Below are positions 23,486 through 32,980 of a stretch of 64,000 bases of DNA, piece after piece. Where the stretch lies: NCBI GenBank assembly GCA_030374765.1, contig JARGXX010000093.1:372001-436000 (forward strand), given 5' to 3'. The notes beneath the pieces are model-generated. The model was not told the origin of the DNA. It made no database searches and saw only the letters and a list, made by a program, of their open reading frames with translations. Both the position numbers and the translations under genes were made by a program. Position 1 is the first letter of the stretch; each line of letters begins with the position of its first letter. The DNA comes from Agarophyton chilense. Lineage: Eukaryota > Rhodophyta > Florideophyceae > Gracilariales > Gracilariaceae.

Positions 23486-24877
23486 CTATGAATTCTCTTC
23501 TATAGTATCTTTGAAACTTTTCCCAACAACACCACCATGAAATCTTTCAACTTCTGCCATTTCTTCGCGTTCCATGCCGAGCTGACACGAATCGCCATCT
23601 TGATACTTCCTTCGAAAACTTATTCGCTCCGCGGCACTCCATACAGTAGAACTACGCGCTGCAATTCCGAGCCGATTTAGAAATAGCCGTTCGAGTCCAT
23701 CTTCAACGTCATTGGCAACCAACACCCCTAATGTCATTCGAACCAGAATGAGAGCACCACAAACCGCTATCAATGTGAACATTGAAGAGTTTCGCTTTGT
23801 TCTCTGAAGCAGCACTCCATTTGGTTCTTCTGTGAACTCATCCCCCGGATCCGTTATATTTCGAACAAGTGTCCTTTCTGTTTTAATGAACGTGAGTTTT
23901 TGTTTCAGCATGCCGATAATTTCAGTAGCGTATATCGGTCCGTCCTGTTCTTTTATTGTCCTGTTATTGCAAGCGACGCGAACAGAAGCAATTACCACAT
24001 TGTTTCCCCCGAATGTCCTGTTTTGCTGAGTTCCAAGACGTTCGATTATGGTTCGTTCCCCGCAGTGCAATGCAAATCGGTCAAGGGCAAGATCAACTAA
24101 TGGCACCACAGAGTTCTTTGAAATAGACGCCTTCAAATTCTTCTCTACACCTACACCACTGAGCTGTGTCCATTTGGCGCCAAATACCGCGGACCCCCGA
24201 AATATGACCCTCACATACACATGTGTCTGACGTTCGAGCGATATGTCAAGGCCAGAAATATTTGACGCCACTCCCTCGGCTAAGTTCGGGGTGTCACACA
24301 GCTGAAACACAGCTCTCACAGAATCCCCAGTTCGTTCTTCAAACCTCGCCATACGGCATAAGGAAAGATAGGGAATAGTTTCTACAACGCTTAATTCTTC
24401 CTCTACACCTAACCCAATTCCACTAAAACCGGCCTGTTCGAACGTCAATTCATTTGTTCTGGCTAGTACTAACCCCACAAGAAATGTATCAGTGAATGGT
24501 GTGGCAACCAAAAGAAGCAACAGAACAGCACTTGTTCTAAACTTCACGCGTGCGGAATCACGTGATATTCGGGTATCGGAGGGAATGTCGCCCCAGTAAT
24601 AAAGACGAGTCAGCCAGTCCAGCCGTGAAACACTGTTCATGACAGCGAGTGGGGAGGAGAGATACCTTGTAAGAAGGGCAATTCCAAAGGTGTTCAATTT
24701 AGTCTCGTTCCTTTTTTTCAACCCCAAGGTGATGCTAAACAGAATTGCTGCAACTTGGTACGAAATCAGGGTAACGAAAACAGATGTGACAAGTGAACTG
24801 AGGAAAGTATCCTGAATCTCAAAGGAGTGCCATGGTCGGTCAACAGAGATGTAAGATAGCTTGTTATTGCGAATCAT
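23486..24877 (-). CDS. Multi-pass membrane protein, paralogue A
   Basis: A 463-aa protein of unknown function from ATG at 24877 (MIRNNKLSYISVD). Hydrophobic segments lie at about residues 30-52, 66-85, 113-138 and 345-370, with a large probably non-cytoplasmic domain of about 200 residues between the third and fourth. That domain has several cysteines (LSLCRMARFEERTG, FQLCDTPN, VACNN) and N-glycosylation-type sites (NIS, NRT, NIT). The tail is charged. The protein at 28203-29546 shares the start MIRN, the length, the membrane layout and the patterns (F-x-x-x-G-F/N-x-G-G/I-x-L-G; C...LETRLG / C...FEERTG), so the two are paralogues, here head to head. The frame is whole. I know no named family; a receptor-like or channel-like role is possible but unsupported. 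Confidence 0.75.
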   Translation of the reverse strand: MIRNNKLSYISVDRPWHSFEIQDTFLSSLVTSVFVTLISYQVAAILFSITLGLKKRNETKLNTFGIALLTRYLSSPLAVMNSVSRLDWLTRLYYWGDIPSDTRISRDSARVKFRTSAVLLLLLVATPFTDTFLVGLVLARTNELTFEQAGFSGIGLGVEEELSVVETIPYLSLCRMARFEERTGDSVRAVFQLCDTPNLAEGVASNISGLDISLERQTHVYVRVIFRGSAVFGAKWTQLSGVGVEKNLKASISKNSVVPLVDLALDRFALHCGERTIIERLGTQQNRTFGGNNVVIASVRVACNNRTIKEQDGPIYATEIIGMLKQKLTFIKTERTLVRNITDPGDEFTEEPNGVLLQRTKRNSSMFTLIAVCGALILVRMTLGVLVANDVEDGLERLFLNRLGIAARSSTVWSAAERISFRRKYQDGDSCQLGMEREEMAEVERFHGGVVGKSFKDTIEENS

Positions 24878-25265
24878 GTTGGGTCATATGATATTATAAT
24901 CCGTTCTTGTATAGTTTCGATGTGTTCTTAATGAAAGCTGGGGCTTGTGTGTCAGCTCACTAAAGTTTCGTGGTTTTATAGCGCGTGAAGCAGGCCTGAC
25001 GCAGAGTTGTAGAGAATGCTTAACGGCATGGTATACAAGGATGTGGGGTTGGCAATGCTCACCCAGACAACAAGTTGGCGCAGTTGACAGAGAAGGTTCG
25101 AAAGGTAGATACCATAACATGATGCGACAACCACATAAATGTCCGCTTGTCGTGCAAAATCTTGGAGAAGATACTTGGTAAGTAGACATTTGTTGAAAAT
25201 TCCTTATCATCAATAAAGGTTATTATAGGTTCTGGATAACACAATAGAAGCAAAATGTCAAGTGG
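24878..25265. other. Upstream region of paralogue A
   Basis: No gene is seen. It should hold the promoter of the minus-strand membrane-protein gene. A weak TATA-like run (ATGATATTATAA) lies at about 24887-24898, immediately upstream of the ATG. Confidence 0.35.
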
Positions 25266-25806
25266 GCTACAAGAAACTGGAGAAAAAGACATTTCGATTA
25301 TTATTAGAAACAGTGCTATAATGTTTTTTATTAAACTCTAAACTTCAAATTACAGTACTCGAAATATATTGTGTTTCTGACACGTGCTTCTATTCAGTTG
25401 GTTGTCAGAAGAGGAATGTATTCAAACTCGCTTTTTGTAAGATCTAGACAGTTGACATGGACCAGTTCACGGCAAAGTTATGTTGCCACAAATCGTCAAT
25501 GTTCAGAGATTTCTTTGATGCGGAAAGCTTAACTCTGTAGAACCACATAAGGGCTGCCGGTGCATGTGCTTAACTTTCTGCTTATCGGAAATAAAGAGCG
25601 ACTTTACGGCATAATGAAATTGGTTTTTATGCCAAAAAAGTGCTAAAACAGCGTTCTTACAACATCATAATTTTCGTGTTTAGATATGTTCCTGGAAAAA
25701 AAAGTACTAAACAATGTTCATCCTACTCTGTAGATACTCTAGGTAGCCGATTTGTTGCTTTGCTCTACAGAGTCGTCGACTAAACGCCAGAAATCTTTTA
25801 CATAAG
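25266..25806 (+). repeat. Long inverted repeat, left arm
   Basis: About 540 bp that recurs in inverted orientation at 26893-27441. Matching blocks run from TACAAGAAACTGGAG at the outer end, through AGTTATGTTGCCACAAATCG/TGCATGTGCTTAACTTTCTG, to CGACTAAACGCCAGAA at the inner end. The arms are roughly 90% alike by eye. Confidence 0.85.
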
Positions 25807-26892
25807 CGATATTTTTCAAATATGCTTCAACCGCACAAAATGAATTAGCGGCATTGTATGCACAAGAAACCCGCAATGTCTCCCAGAGTCACCATGTTTT
25901 AGAAATCAGACAGGGGGTGTCGCCCTGACACTAAACAAATTTGAAAATGTCGCTCTCTGACCAGTAACCCATTGATTCGTATCATTTACGCTTAAAATAA
26001 ACCAAATCAGCTATATTATACTTGAGGGATATTGAAAGACGTCTTCTGAGAAAAAGCTCAATAAAGTGGTAAAAATGTCAACTACAGTAGTCGCGTGTGT
26101 TTTTAAAGTCTACGCCATCATTTCTAGAATTCAAGTGCTTGGTTGTGCTTATGCTGGGAAAAGAGAAATAACTGCGTTTAATATAAAAACCTTCCAAGAC
26201 TTCCACAAGGCAAAAAGCACCACAAAGTACTGGACTGCTCTTCTCTGGAAACCGAGTATCAGGATCAGGTTGAATTTGTTTTCCATGATTCATTGGAAGC
26301 TTTCCTTAATGCTTGCTTGCATCCATCCTCTCTGGTCTCCCTAGGATATGTGAACACAGAGCGTAGAAAAAAATGTTTCTCTCCACAAAAAGTAAGGGGT
26401 TCTTTGTTTAGACGATGGGTTGAAATTTTTGAAATTATGGTAACCAGTAGTATACTTAGCATTCTACTATTATCTGCAACCAGCCATGTGTGTTGCCAGA
26501 CTTATTCATGATGCACAAAAACTAGGTTTGCCACGAAAGGTCTACTAAATCGAAAATGCTTGCCATGAAAAGCAACAGCGTTCCACAGACATGAGGGAAG
26601 CAACATAGTAAATGCTTCTAGAACGGCAAGCTGATCACACTCTCGAGAGGGCTAGCTAGGAAGCTGACAAGGCACCTTCAGAAAAATGTCACGCTTGAAT
26701 TATTACAAGTGCACTACTTTTATTCGTTTTGAGTATGTTACCAATGAACACTCTACAACCGTTTGATTGCTTTTACTTTGGGCATGTTTGAACATGGAAG
26801 ACATTGAATAACAATACAAATATCTTACAGCATACATTTGCAAGTTACATGTATATCATCTGTGATGACGAACGGATGACTACAGATGATTA
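25807..26892. other. Spacer of the long inverted repeat
   Basis: About 1.09 kb, AT-rich, without a recognisable gene. Its right end (26718-26890) is the second copy of the repeat found downstream of paralogue A (23300-23480), so part of it derives from duplication of that gene's flank. Confidence 0.5.
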
Positions 26893-26900
26893 CAATACAC
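26718..26900. repeat. Flank repeat, copy 2
   Basis: Direct copy of 23300-23480, ending where the right arm of the long inverted repeat begins. Blocks such as CATCTGTGATGACGAACGG and ATGACTACAGATGATTAC are nearly identical between copies. Confidence 0.7.
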
Positions 26901-27441
26901 GTAAAAGAATTCTGGCGTTTAGTCGACAACTCTGTAGAGCAAATCAAAAAATTGGCGGCATAGAGTATCTGCAGAGTAGGATGAACATGGGTTAGTACTT
27001 TTTTTTCCAGGAACGCTTCTAAACACGAAAATTATGATGTTGTAAGAACGCTGTTTTAGCACTTTTTTGGTAGAAAAATCAATTTCATTATGCCGTAAAG
27101 TTGCTGTTTATTTCCGATGAGCAGAAAGTTAAGCACATGCACCGGTAGCCCTTATGTGGTTGTACAGAGTTAAGCTTTTCGCATCAAAGAAATCTCTGAA
27201 CATTGACGATTTGTGGCAACATAACTTTGCCGTGAACTGGTCCATGTCAACTGTCTAGCTCTTACAAAAAGCGAGTCTGAATACATTCTTCTTCTGACAA
27301 CCAATTGAAAAGAAGCACGTGTCAGAAATACAATAAATCGAATACTGTAATTGGCTTTTTGAGTTCAATAAAAAAACTTTTTAGCACTGTTTCTAATAAT
27401 AATCTTAATGTCTTTATCTCCAGTTTCTTGTGTAGGTTAGC
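26893..27441 (-). repeat. Long inverted repeat, right arm
   Basis: Reverse complement of 25266-25806. Both outer ends share a CTGGAG-A/T-AAAGACATT...GATTATTATTAGAAAC block, so the arms end at comparable points. Confidence 0.85.
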
Positions 27442-28202
27442 GGTCTACGGTCGTGTACCCCGCGAGACTCCTTGCTGAAACAGTATTTTCCAGCACCTCC
27501 CAGATGGAAGTAAGGTTGTAGTTTGTTGTTGGGTGCCGAAACTTTTCATGTTGAATAACAACGTGGCAAAGCGGAAAGTAGCTTTCCATTTCAGATTTTC
27601 GTGCGTGACAACAATATCTCAAAGGTCAAACCATTCGAGTTCCCCAGGGGTAGCGTTGGTTTGAAAAAATAAAGAAACAGTTTTATTCTCAATGGACAGC
27701 ATTTGACCCCATAAATCGAAAACAGATCAAGAGGCAGCCATCTCGTGGTTGCAAAATACAACGATTGTTGTGTACGAAACTGGTATTCAGTCGCCGCTTC
27801 TCAAATGGAAGAGGCTAAATACTTATGACACATTTTCTGAGGCTTCAAAGAGTTACTTAATAATAAAGTTCGCGGCACGGGAGTTTCCTTTGCATGAGTT
27901 TGAGGCTCACGAATGGTTACGACGCGCCATTATTCTCGTGGTTACATACGGCAACAAAACAAACATGTTTGCGGCGCGGTATATTTCACAGCAACTTCAA
28001 GCACAGCCAGAAACTGAATAGCATCCAAACAAAGATTTCTCTCAAACCGCCCTCCGCAACAAGGACGGCTTTAGAAGAAAAATATGTAATGTCTGAAAGC
28101 AGTATAAGAGATCTGTAATACCCAGGCTCTAATCGACCAGACTCTAATCGACCAGACTCTACAAATTCTGCTGTTAACTTTCGCCTTGGTGCATTGCCGA
28201 AC
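27442..28202. promoter_or_regulatory. Upstream region of paralogue B with a 15-bp tandem repeat
   Basis: No gene with an ATG is seen here. The unit CTCTAATCGACCAGA occurs twice in tandem (28127-28141, 28142-28156) with a partial third unit, 46 bp upstream of the start of the plus-strand membrane-protein gene. A TATAAG at 28103-28108 is a possible TATA box. Confidence 0.45.
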
Positions 28203-29546
28203 ATGATTCGCAACGACCATTTGACATACGCTGGGGCTGAGTCGGTGTTTCGAAATTGGCGACCGCAGGATGACAGCATCTACGAAATGGTGTTTTCTGC
28301 ACTGATTACGGTCTTCGTCTACCAGCTTGCCAAACTAGTTCTTGAACTTTGCCTTGGCCAAAAACGTAGTGGCGAGATACCAGTGTCAGATCTCTACCTA
28401 TACGTTGTTTTGTCCGGACTCTCATTTTCCTTGGTCGTCTCTTCTTTTCGATCAATTATCCAACTCGCGCAAGAGGCTGAGGATTTGTCTCTGAGCACCG
28501 CTATGAAGTCTAAACAGTCTCGTCGTACTGCATGGACAGTTGGAAAGTTTGCATTGCTCTTGCTCGCAATACCCAGCATTCAGGTTGTTGGTCTGTTTTT
28601 TGGCGTCGAGGGAGAAACTGATATCAGCTTCAAGGACGTAAACTTTGGTGGCTTGGCCTTGGGGCTGGTTAAGGACGTACCTACGATTACACAGAATAAT
28701 ACCTCTAGATGTCAAAAACTTGAAACACGCCTTGGACATGGAGAAACAGAAAGAACTAATTTCTTTCGATGTTATGGAATATCTGAACCACTTCCCTTCG
28801 AAACAGGGGCGAATTTGGGGGCTGGGAGTTTTCTGGTTTTTTTGATGTCAACTTCGACCAATATTGGCTTGACGGTTGTAGTTCCAGGCAAGCGATGGAT
28901 TTCTTTTCTTTCCCTTGATATCAATGACGGGAAAAACCCCTACTCACTGCGCAACGTGCTATCCCTCGAACAAAAATCTCGGATATTAGAAGTCGGGGTA
29001 CAGAAAATGGTGAAATCTTGCCCCTCGGCAGTGCAAACAAAGGGAGTTGACGTTTCTTGGGTTTTTCCTTCTCTAACTGAGAGTGAATCAGAGCAGCCGA
29101 GACTGAGTGTGCTTGTTGAATGTGCTGATTATGACGAAAATCATCTTGTCGATGTGGCATTCGGAATGCTGAACAATGTTTCCTTCATACATACGGATCA
29201 TTTTGACGTTTCCGAATCAATCAATGCGGAAGAGTTTGTCTCCGGGGATGATCTTGTATTTTTCCGAAGAAGGGGAAGTAACGCGTCACTACTGGCGATG
29301 CTAATAGCCACTGTTGTCGTGATAACTGGTAGGATAATAGTTGGACTTGTACTTTACAACGAAGGCCCCAAGGCGCTGGAAGTGATCCTCAAGGATGGAT
29401 TGGCAGTGAAATGTTGCGATTCTTTACTTCAGTATGAGCAGATAGTACACTACACAAGCGAGAGAGAGAAATCAAATGGGGGAAATTCTTGCTTCTGGAG
29501 TGACACAGAAACTTGCAGCAGTGGGCACACGGATTCGGGCAGATGA
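28203..29546 (+). CDS. Multi-pass membrane protein, paralogue B
   Basis: A 447-aa protein of unknown function. I choose ATG 28203 because it gives MIRNDHLTYAG, aligning with MIRNNKLSYIS of paralogue A. Hydrophobic segments lie at about residues 30-50, 65-85, 115-138 and 362-385, with a large domain between the third and fourth that contains spaced cysteines (TSRCQKLETRLG, FFRCYGIS, SCPSAV, VECADYDEN) and an NVS site. The cytoplasmic-type tail is charged and then Ser/Gly-rich with further cysteines. The frame is whole, and an AATAAA lies 92 bp after the stop. Compared with paralogue A the sequence is well diverged but the layout is the same. The repeats between the two suggest they arose by local inverted duplication. 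Confidence 0.75.
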   Translation: MIRNDHLTYAGAESVFRNWRPQDDSIYEMVFSALITVFVYQLAKLVLELCLGQKRSGEIPVSDLYLYVVLSGLSFSLVVSSFRSIIQLAQEAEDLSLSTAMKSKQSRRTAWTVGKFALLLLAIPSIQVVGLFFGVEGETDISFKDVNFGGLALGLVKDVPTITQNNTSRCQKLETRLGHGETERTNFFRCYGISEPLPFETGANLGAGSFLVFLMSTSTNIGLTVVVPGKRWISFLSLDINDGKNPYSLRNVLSLEQKSRILEVGVQKMVKSCPSAVQTKGVDVSWVFPSLTESESEQPRLSVLVECADYDENHLVDVAFGMLNNVSFIHTDHFDVSESINAEEFVSGDDLVFFRRRGSNASLLAMLIATVVVITGRIIVGLVLYNEGPKALEVILKDGLAVKCCDSLLQYEQIVHYTSEREKSNGGNSCFWSDTETCSSGHTDSGR

Positions 29547-29637
29547 GCGCAGGAGCACGAGGTAGTCTTTGCAGTGACAAAAGTAGATGCGCAGTTGCAC
29601 CGTGCCGTTGCCAGTCATTGCACACAATTTTTGAACT

Positions 29638-29643
29638 AATAAA
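29638..29643 (+). terminator. Poly(A) signal for paralogue B
   Basis: AATAAA 92 bp downstream of the stop codon, in an otherwise gene-free stretch. Confidence 0.55.
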
Positions 29644-31008
29644 TCCCGTTAGGTACCATTTACCACAAGAGTCTGTACTACATGGCATACCCTACATACC
29701 TCTGTGTCGGTGAGTTAGCAGTGAGAAAGCGATATGCTAGGAAACGCTTATGCGGCGTGCTGATATTGTGAGAAGTCAAGGGCGAGGAGGGGACGTGGAG
29801 AAGAGCTGCTGATCGATCCATTGGCGTTCCTTTTTGCATGCGATCGCGCGGCGTGAAGTGCTGATGATCCGCATTACACACGCAGTGTTTCGCGGCGCTA
29901 CGGGGCAATCTGTGTTAATGGCGCTTCTGTGCGGATACAGGAAAAGTGGCGTGTGGGACACAACCCGTTAGCTTTAGGATGAACATTGGATATCCATCAC
30001 ACGTGCAAGTTGTAGAAAAGAGGCCAATACCGTTCCAGACAAGGGAAATTTGGAACACTGGGTAAAGTGAGTGGAACAAGAGTCATTCAGTGTTTCGCTC
30101 TCTCAAGATGGATCGTTGATAACGCTATCCGATTCAAATGCTCTTTACATAGTGTAGCTAGTACACGCAATTGACATTGAAACCGTTTCTCACTTGAGTT
30201 GCTGCTACGCCTTCATCGTCAGCAATGGTAAGCACGACCAAAAAGCTATTGTAGCTCGCTTCAGAAGCAAGCAACAGGCGGGAAACTTGGTCGTAGCGTT
30301 GGGAGGAGCGTTGTTTACCCGGTATCCCGAGAGCGCGATCGAGACAGAAAGCTGTTCCAATTCACGCTGGTCTGGAAGGGTAGATAGACACTGTATTTGG
30401 TAGGCCAGAGTCTCCAAAGCGTTTGAGATGCGGTCGAAAAGGCTCTGAACAGTTTTCATGTGCGCTGGGTGGCGTTGAAGCCTTGAAGACGGAAACATGT
30501 GCAAGTGTTAGGACGTAGTTGCAAGTAAACAAAAGCCATTTGCTACTGTCAGTAAGTGATGTCTCGGCAGAGATGTGGGAAATGGTTACCAAGACAAAGG
30601 CGGAAATCAGTTTGAACGAGGTGGGTGTGGGTTTGTTTGCGAATAAAGTTGCTTGCTGGCGGACGCAGGTGCAGCTGGTTGGAGCGCATGACGCCAAACG
30701 TAGAGCATGGCGGGCGCGTATGAGTTGTATTAATTGGCTGCTGCTGTATGATAACGTTTAGATACCAACGTGTCGAGCGAGAGCAAGTTGGAAGCCAGCC
30801 ACACACGCGGAGCGTGCGACGTGCCACGTATCACGGCGCGGCACATGGGGCTCGGGGCGTCTCGAGTGCGACGGCGTTGTAAGCTAAGTTGGAAAGTTGA
30901 GCGGCGGGAGTGGCAGGACGTGGGCGCGGGCGCTTAAAAACGGTACGGGGCGCGCGATGAAGGACGTTGGTGGAGGATTGCGAGAGTTGTGAAAGGGAAA
31001 GTATCATC
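29644..31008. other. Intergenic, no recognisable gene
   Basis: About 1.4 kb with only short frames lacking motifs. The right end must hold the promoter of the C2-domain gene. GC content rises from about 30700 towards the gene island. Confidence 0.4.
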
Positions 31009-31740
31009 ATGTCGCGCATGCTAACGATCACGGTGCACTCGGCGCGCGATCTGCGTAACGCGGACGCGGAGGAGGGCGGGTCGTCAGACGCGTTTGTGCT
31101 GGTGTGCTTCGACAATAAGACGGACCAGGAGCTGGGACGCACGGCGACGGTGGAGAATTCACAAAACCCGACGTGGGAACATGAGATGCAGGTGGACGTG
31201 GCCAAACACGTGCAGTCGGTGGTTGACGACGGATTGGACGAGCCGAAGATGATCACGTTCTGCGTGTACGACGCGGACGAATCGGAATCAGAACCGCTGG
31301 GGGTGGCCGGGTTGTCGTTCAGTGAGCTTGTGAAAAAGGGAAAGATCAAGGAACAGGAGCTGCCAGTGTTTCTTGGCGAGGGCTTTGTGACGGTGAGCGT
31401 GGCGCTGAAGAAGGTGAAGAAGAGTAGTATGCTGACTGACGATGGCATGCTCAAGGTGGCCGGCGGCGTGGTGGGCGTGGCCGCGCTCGGGGTGGCCGGC
31501 GGATATCTGTTCCAGCGCTACCAAAAGAAAAAGGAGCGTCTGGCGGAGGAGGAGGAAGCGGCGGCGGAGGTGGTGTACGACGGCGAGGGCGACGCGGGGC
31601 GCACCGGGCTGGCGTTCGGCTACAACGAGGATAGCGACGAGGAGGAGGAGGACAAGAAGGGCGACATCAAGAAGTGGTGGCAGATGGAGGACGAAAACGA
31701 CGACGACGACGACGACAACCGCTGGGGCGACGCGTATTAG
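31009..31740 (+). CDS. C2-domain protein with membrane anchor and acidic tail
   Basis: A 243-aa protein. Residues 3-130 form a C2 domain: LTITVHSARDLRNADAEEG, SSDAFVLVCFDNK, TATVENSQNPTWEHEMQVDV and FCVYDADESESEPLGVAGLS. The acidic residues in the first and second top loops (D-x-F/V, DADE) fit a Ca2+-binding phospholipid-binding C2. Residues 147-166 (VAGGVVGVAALGVAGGYLFQ) form a glycine-rich membrane segment followed by basic residues (RYQKKKER), then a strongly acidic tail with DEEEEDKK and DENDDDDDDNRWGD. A tail-anchored or single-pass protein tethering membranes, or a synaptotagmin-like regulator, is possible. I chose ATG 31009 because it starts two residues before the first C2 strand; upstream codons lack an ATG. 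Confidence 0.85.
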   Translation: MSRMLTITVHSARDLRNADAEEGGSSDAFVLVCFDNKTDQELGRTATVENSQNPTWEHEMQVDVAKHVQSVVDDGLDEPKMITFCVYDADESESEPLGVAGLSFSELVKKGKIKEQELPVFLGEGFVTVSVALKKVKKSSMLTDDGMLKVAGGVVGVAALGVAGGYLFQRYQKKKERLAEEEEAAAEVVYDGEGDAGRTGLAFGYNEDSDEEEEDKKGDIKKWWQMEDENDDDDDDNRWGDAY

Positions 31741-31906
31741 AGAGCAAGTACGTTTTACGTTGTGAGTGACGAAGGATGATTTCTAGCTAGCTGTAAACTA
31801 CAAGACACAGCACGTAGCGAAGGAGTTAGATGCAAACACAAGCACGACGGCAGCGCGGGCGCGGCTCCAAGCCGGCGCCGCGCGCGCGGCAGTCAGCGCG
31901 CGGCAG

Positions 31907-32187
31907 TCAGCGCGCGTCAAGCGCGACGTCGCGCCCGGCGGCGACCTCGACGGCGGCGGCCTCGGCGACGGCGGCGGCGGCGGCGGCGGCAGCGGCAGCG
32001 GCAGCGGCGGTGCGGTGCTTGTTGGTGGCAAAGTGCACCAGCATGTTCTGCTTGGTGCCGAAGGCGGCGCAGCACACGGCGCAGCGAAACGGACGCACCA
32101 TGCGGTGCACCAGCAGCGTGTGTCTGCGCAAGTGCTCGCGCTTGTTGAACGACTTTCCACACGCGCAGTGGTGCGACCGCGCGCGCT

Positions 32188-32224
<37 letters not shown>

Positions 32225-32368
32225 GAGTCGCGTCTTCTTCGCGCTGCTGCTGTTGTTGTTGTTGTTGTTGTTGTTGCTGGTGCAACTGCTCGCCGAGCAG
32301 TCGCTTCCCGCCGCGCGCGCGTCGCAGTGCACCAGGAACGAAACGCTCATCTTGCGCGACGCCGTCAT
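31907..32368 (-). CDS. C2H2 zinc-finger protein with homopolymer runs
   Basis: A 153-aa protein from ATG 32368 (MTASRKMSVSFLVHCDAR). An N-terminal part has runs of Asn (8) and Thr (about 11). Two zinc fingers follow: CACGKSFNKREHLRRHTLLVH (unusual one-residue C-x-C spacing) and CAVCCAAFGTKQNMLVHF...H, linked by RMVRPFR, similar to the TGEKPF linker. A long Ala run (about 13) and an Ala/Val/Glu-rich tail follow. Probably a nuclear DNA-binding protein. The homopolymers are encoded by pure triplet repeats and are likely to vary in length. It is divergent from the secreted-protein gene at 32869, with about 500 bp between. Confidence 0.7.
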
Positions 32369-32398
32369 GCAACAACAACAACAACAACAACAACAACC
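31965..32398. repeat. Cluster of triplet microsatellites inside the zinc-finger gene
   Basis: Four separate trinucleotide tracts lie within 430 bp: GCG/GCA (about 31968-32010), CGT (about 32189-32222), TGT (about 32248-32277) and CAA (about 32369-32396). The first three are coding (poly-Ala, poly-Thr, poly-Asn) and the last lies directly upstream of the ATG in the 5' leader. Confidence 0.85.
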
Positions 32399-32868
32399 GC
32401 CCACCGCGCAGCGTCCCGCGCTCTGCGCACCGCCGCCCGCCGCTTCCAACCTTGGGCGCCCCGCCCTCGCGCGCTTAAGACGCCAGCCGCTGCAGCCCGA
32501 AGCGGAACCGCTGCCGCTTTGGGCGCCACCACCCGCCGCGCCGTGCCCTTTCTCGTCTCTCTCTCTCATTCTCATTCTCTCATTCTCATTCTCTCATTCT
32601 CTCGCTCTCCCGCTCTCTCCCGCTCTCTCCCGCTCTCTCGCTCTCGCTCGCTTGCTCCCCGCGCGCCTTCATCGCTGCGTTGCGTGGCCGCGTTGCGTGG
32701 CCGCGTCGCGCCCGCCCGCCGCACCGCCGCCTCCCCGCCGCCGCCTACTTGAGGCCGTCGCCGCCCGCCGCCCGCCGCCACCGCCACCGCCGCCGCCCTC
32801 GACTCCCCATCCGCCGCCCACCGTCCCGCCGCAAGCTCTGCGCGCACGCCCCCCACGCGTCGCCCATC
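32369..32868. promoter_or_regulatory. Shared divergent upstream region with CT-rich tract
   Basis: A GC-rich 500-bp region between two divergent genes. It contains a pure pyrimidine block of CTCATT/CTCTCC repeats (about 32558-32655), the kind of tract often seen in core promoters, followed by CCGCC-rich repeats. No TATA box is seen. Long open frames here are low-complexity artefacts. Confidence 0.5.
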
Positions 32869-32949
32869 ATGACCGCCGCCGCCCGCGCCTCGCTACTCAC
32901 GCTTCTCGCGCAGCTCGCGCTGCTCGCACAGCTCGCGCCGTCGCTAGCA

Positions 32950-32980
<31 letters not shown>

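Noticed and set aside
27749-28021. A 90-aa plus-strand ORF upstream of paralogue B
   Set aside because: It lacks an early ATG and any motif, and lies in the presumed promoter region.
30831-31454. A 207-aa minus-strand ORF opposite the C2-domain gene
   Set aside because: It has no domain, while the plus strand carries a clear C2 domain. Shadow frame.
31965-32398. CRISPR-like or satellite array
   Set aside because: The repeats are uninterrupted triplets without spacers and lie inside or beside a coding region. Simple microsatellites.
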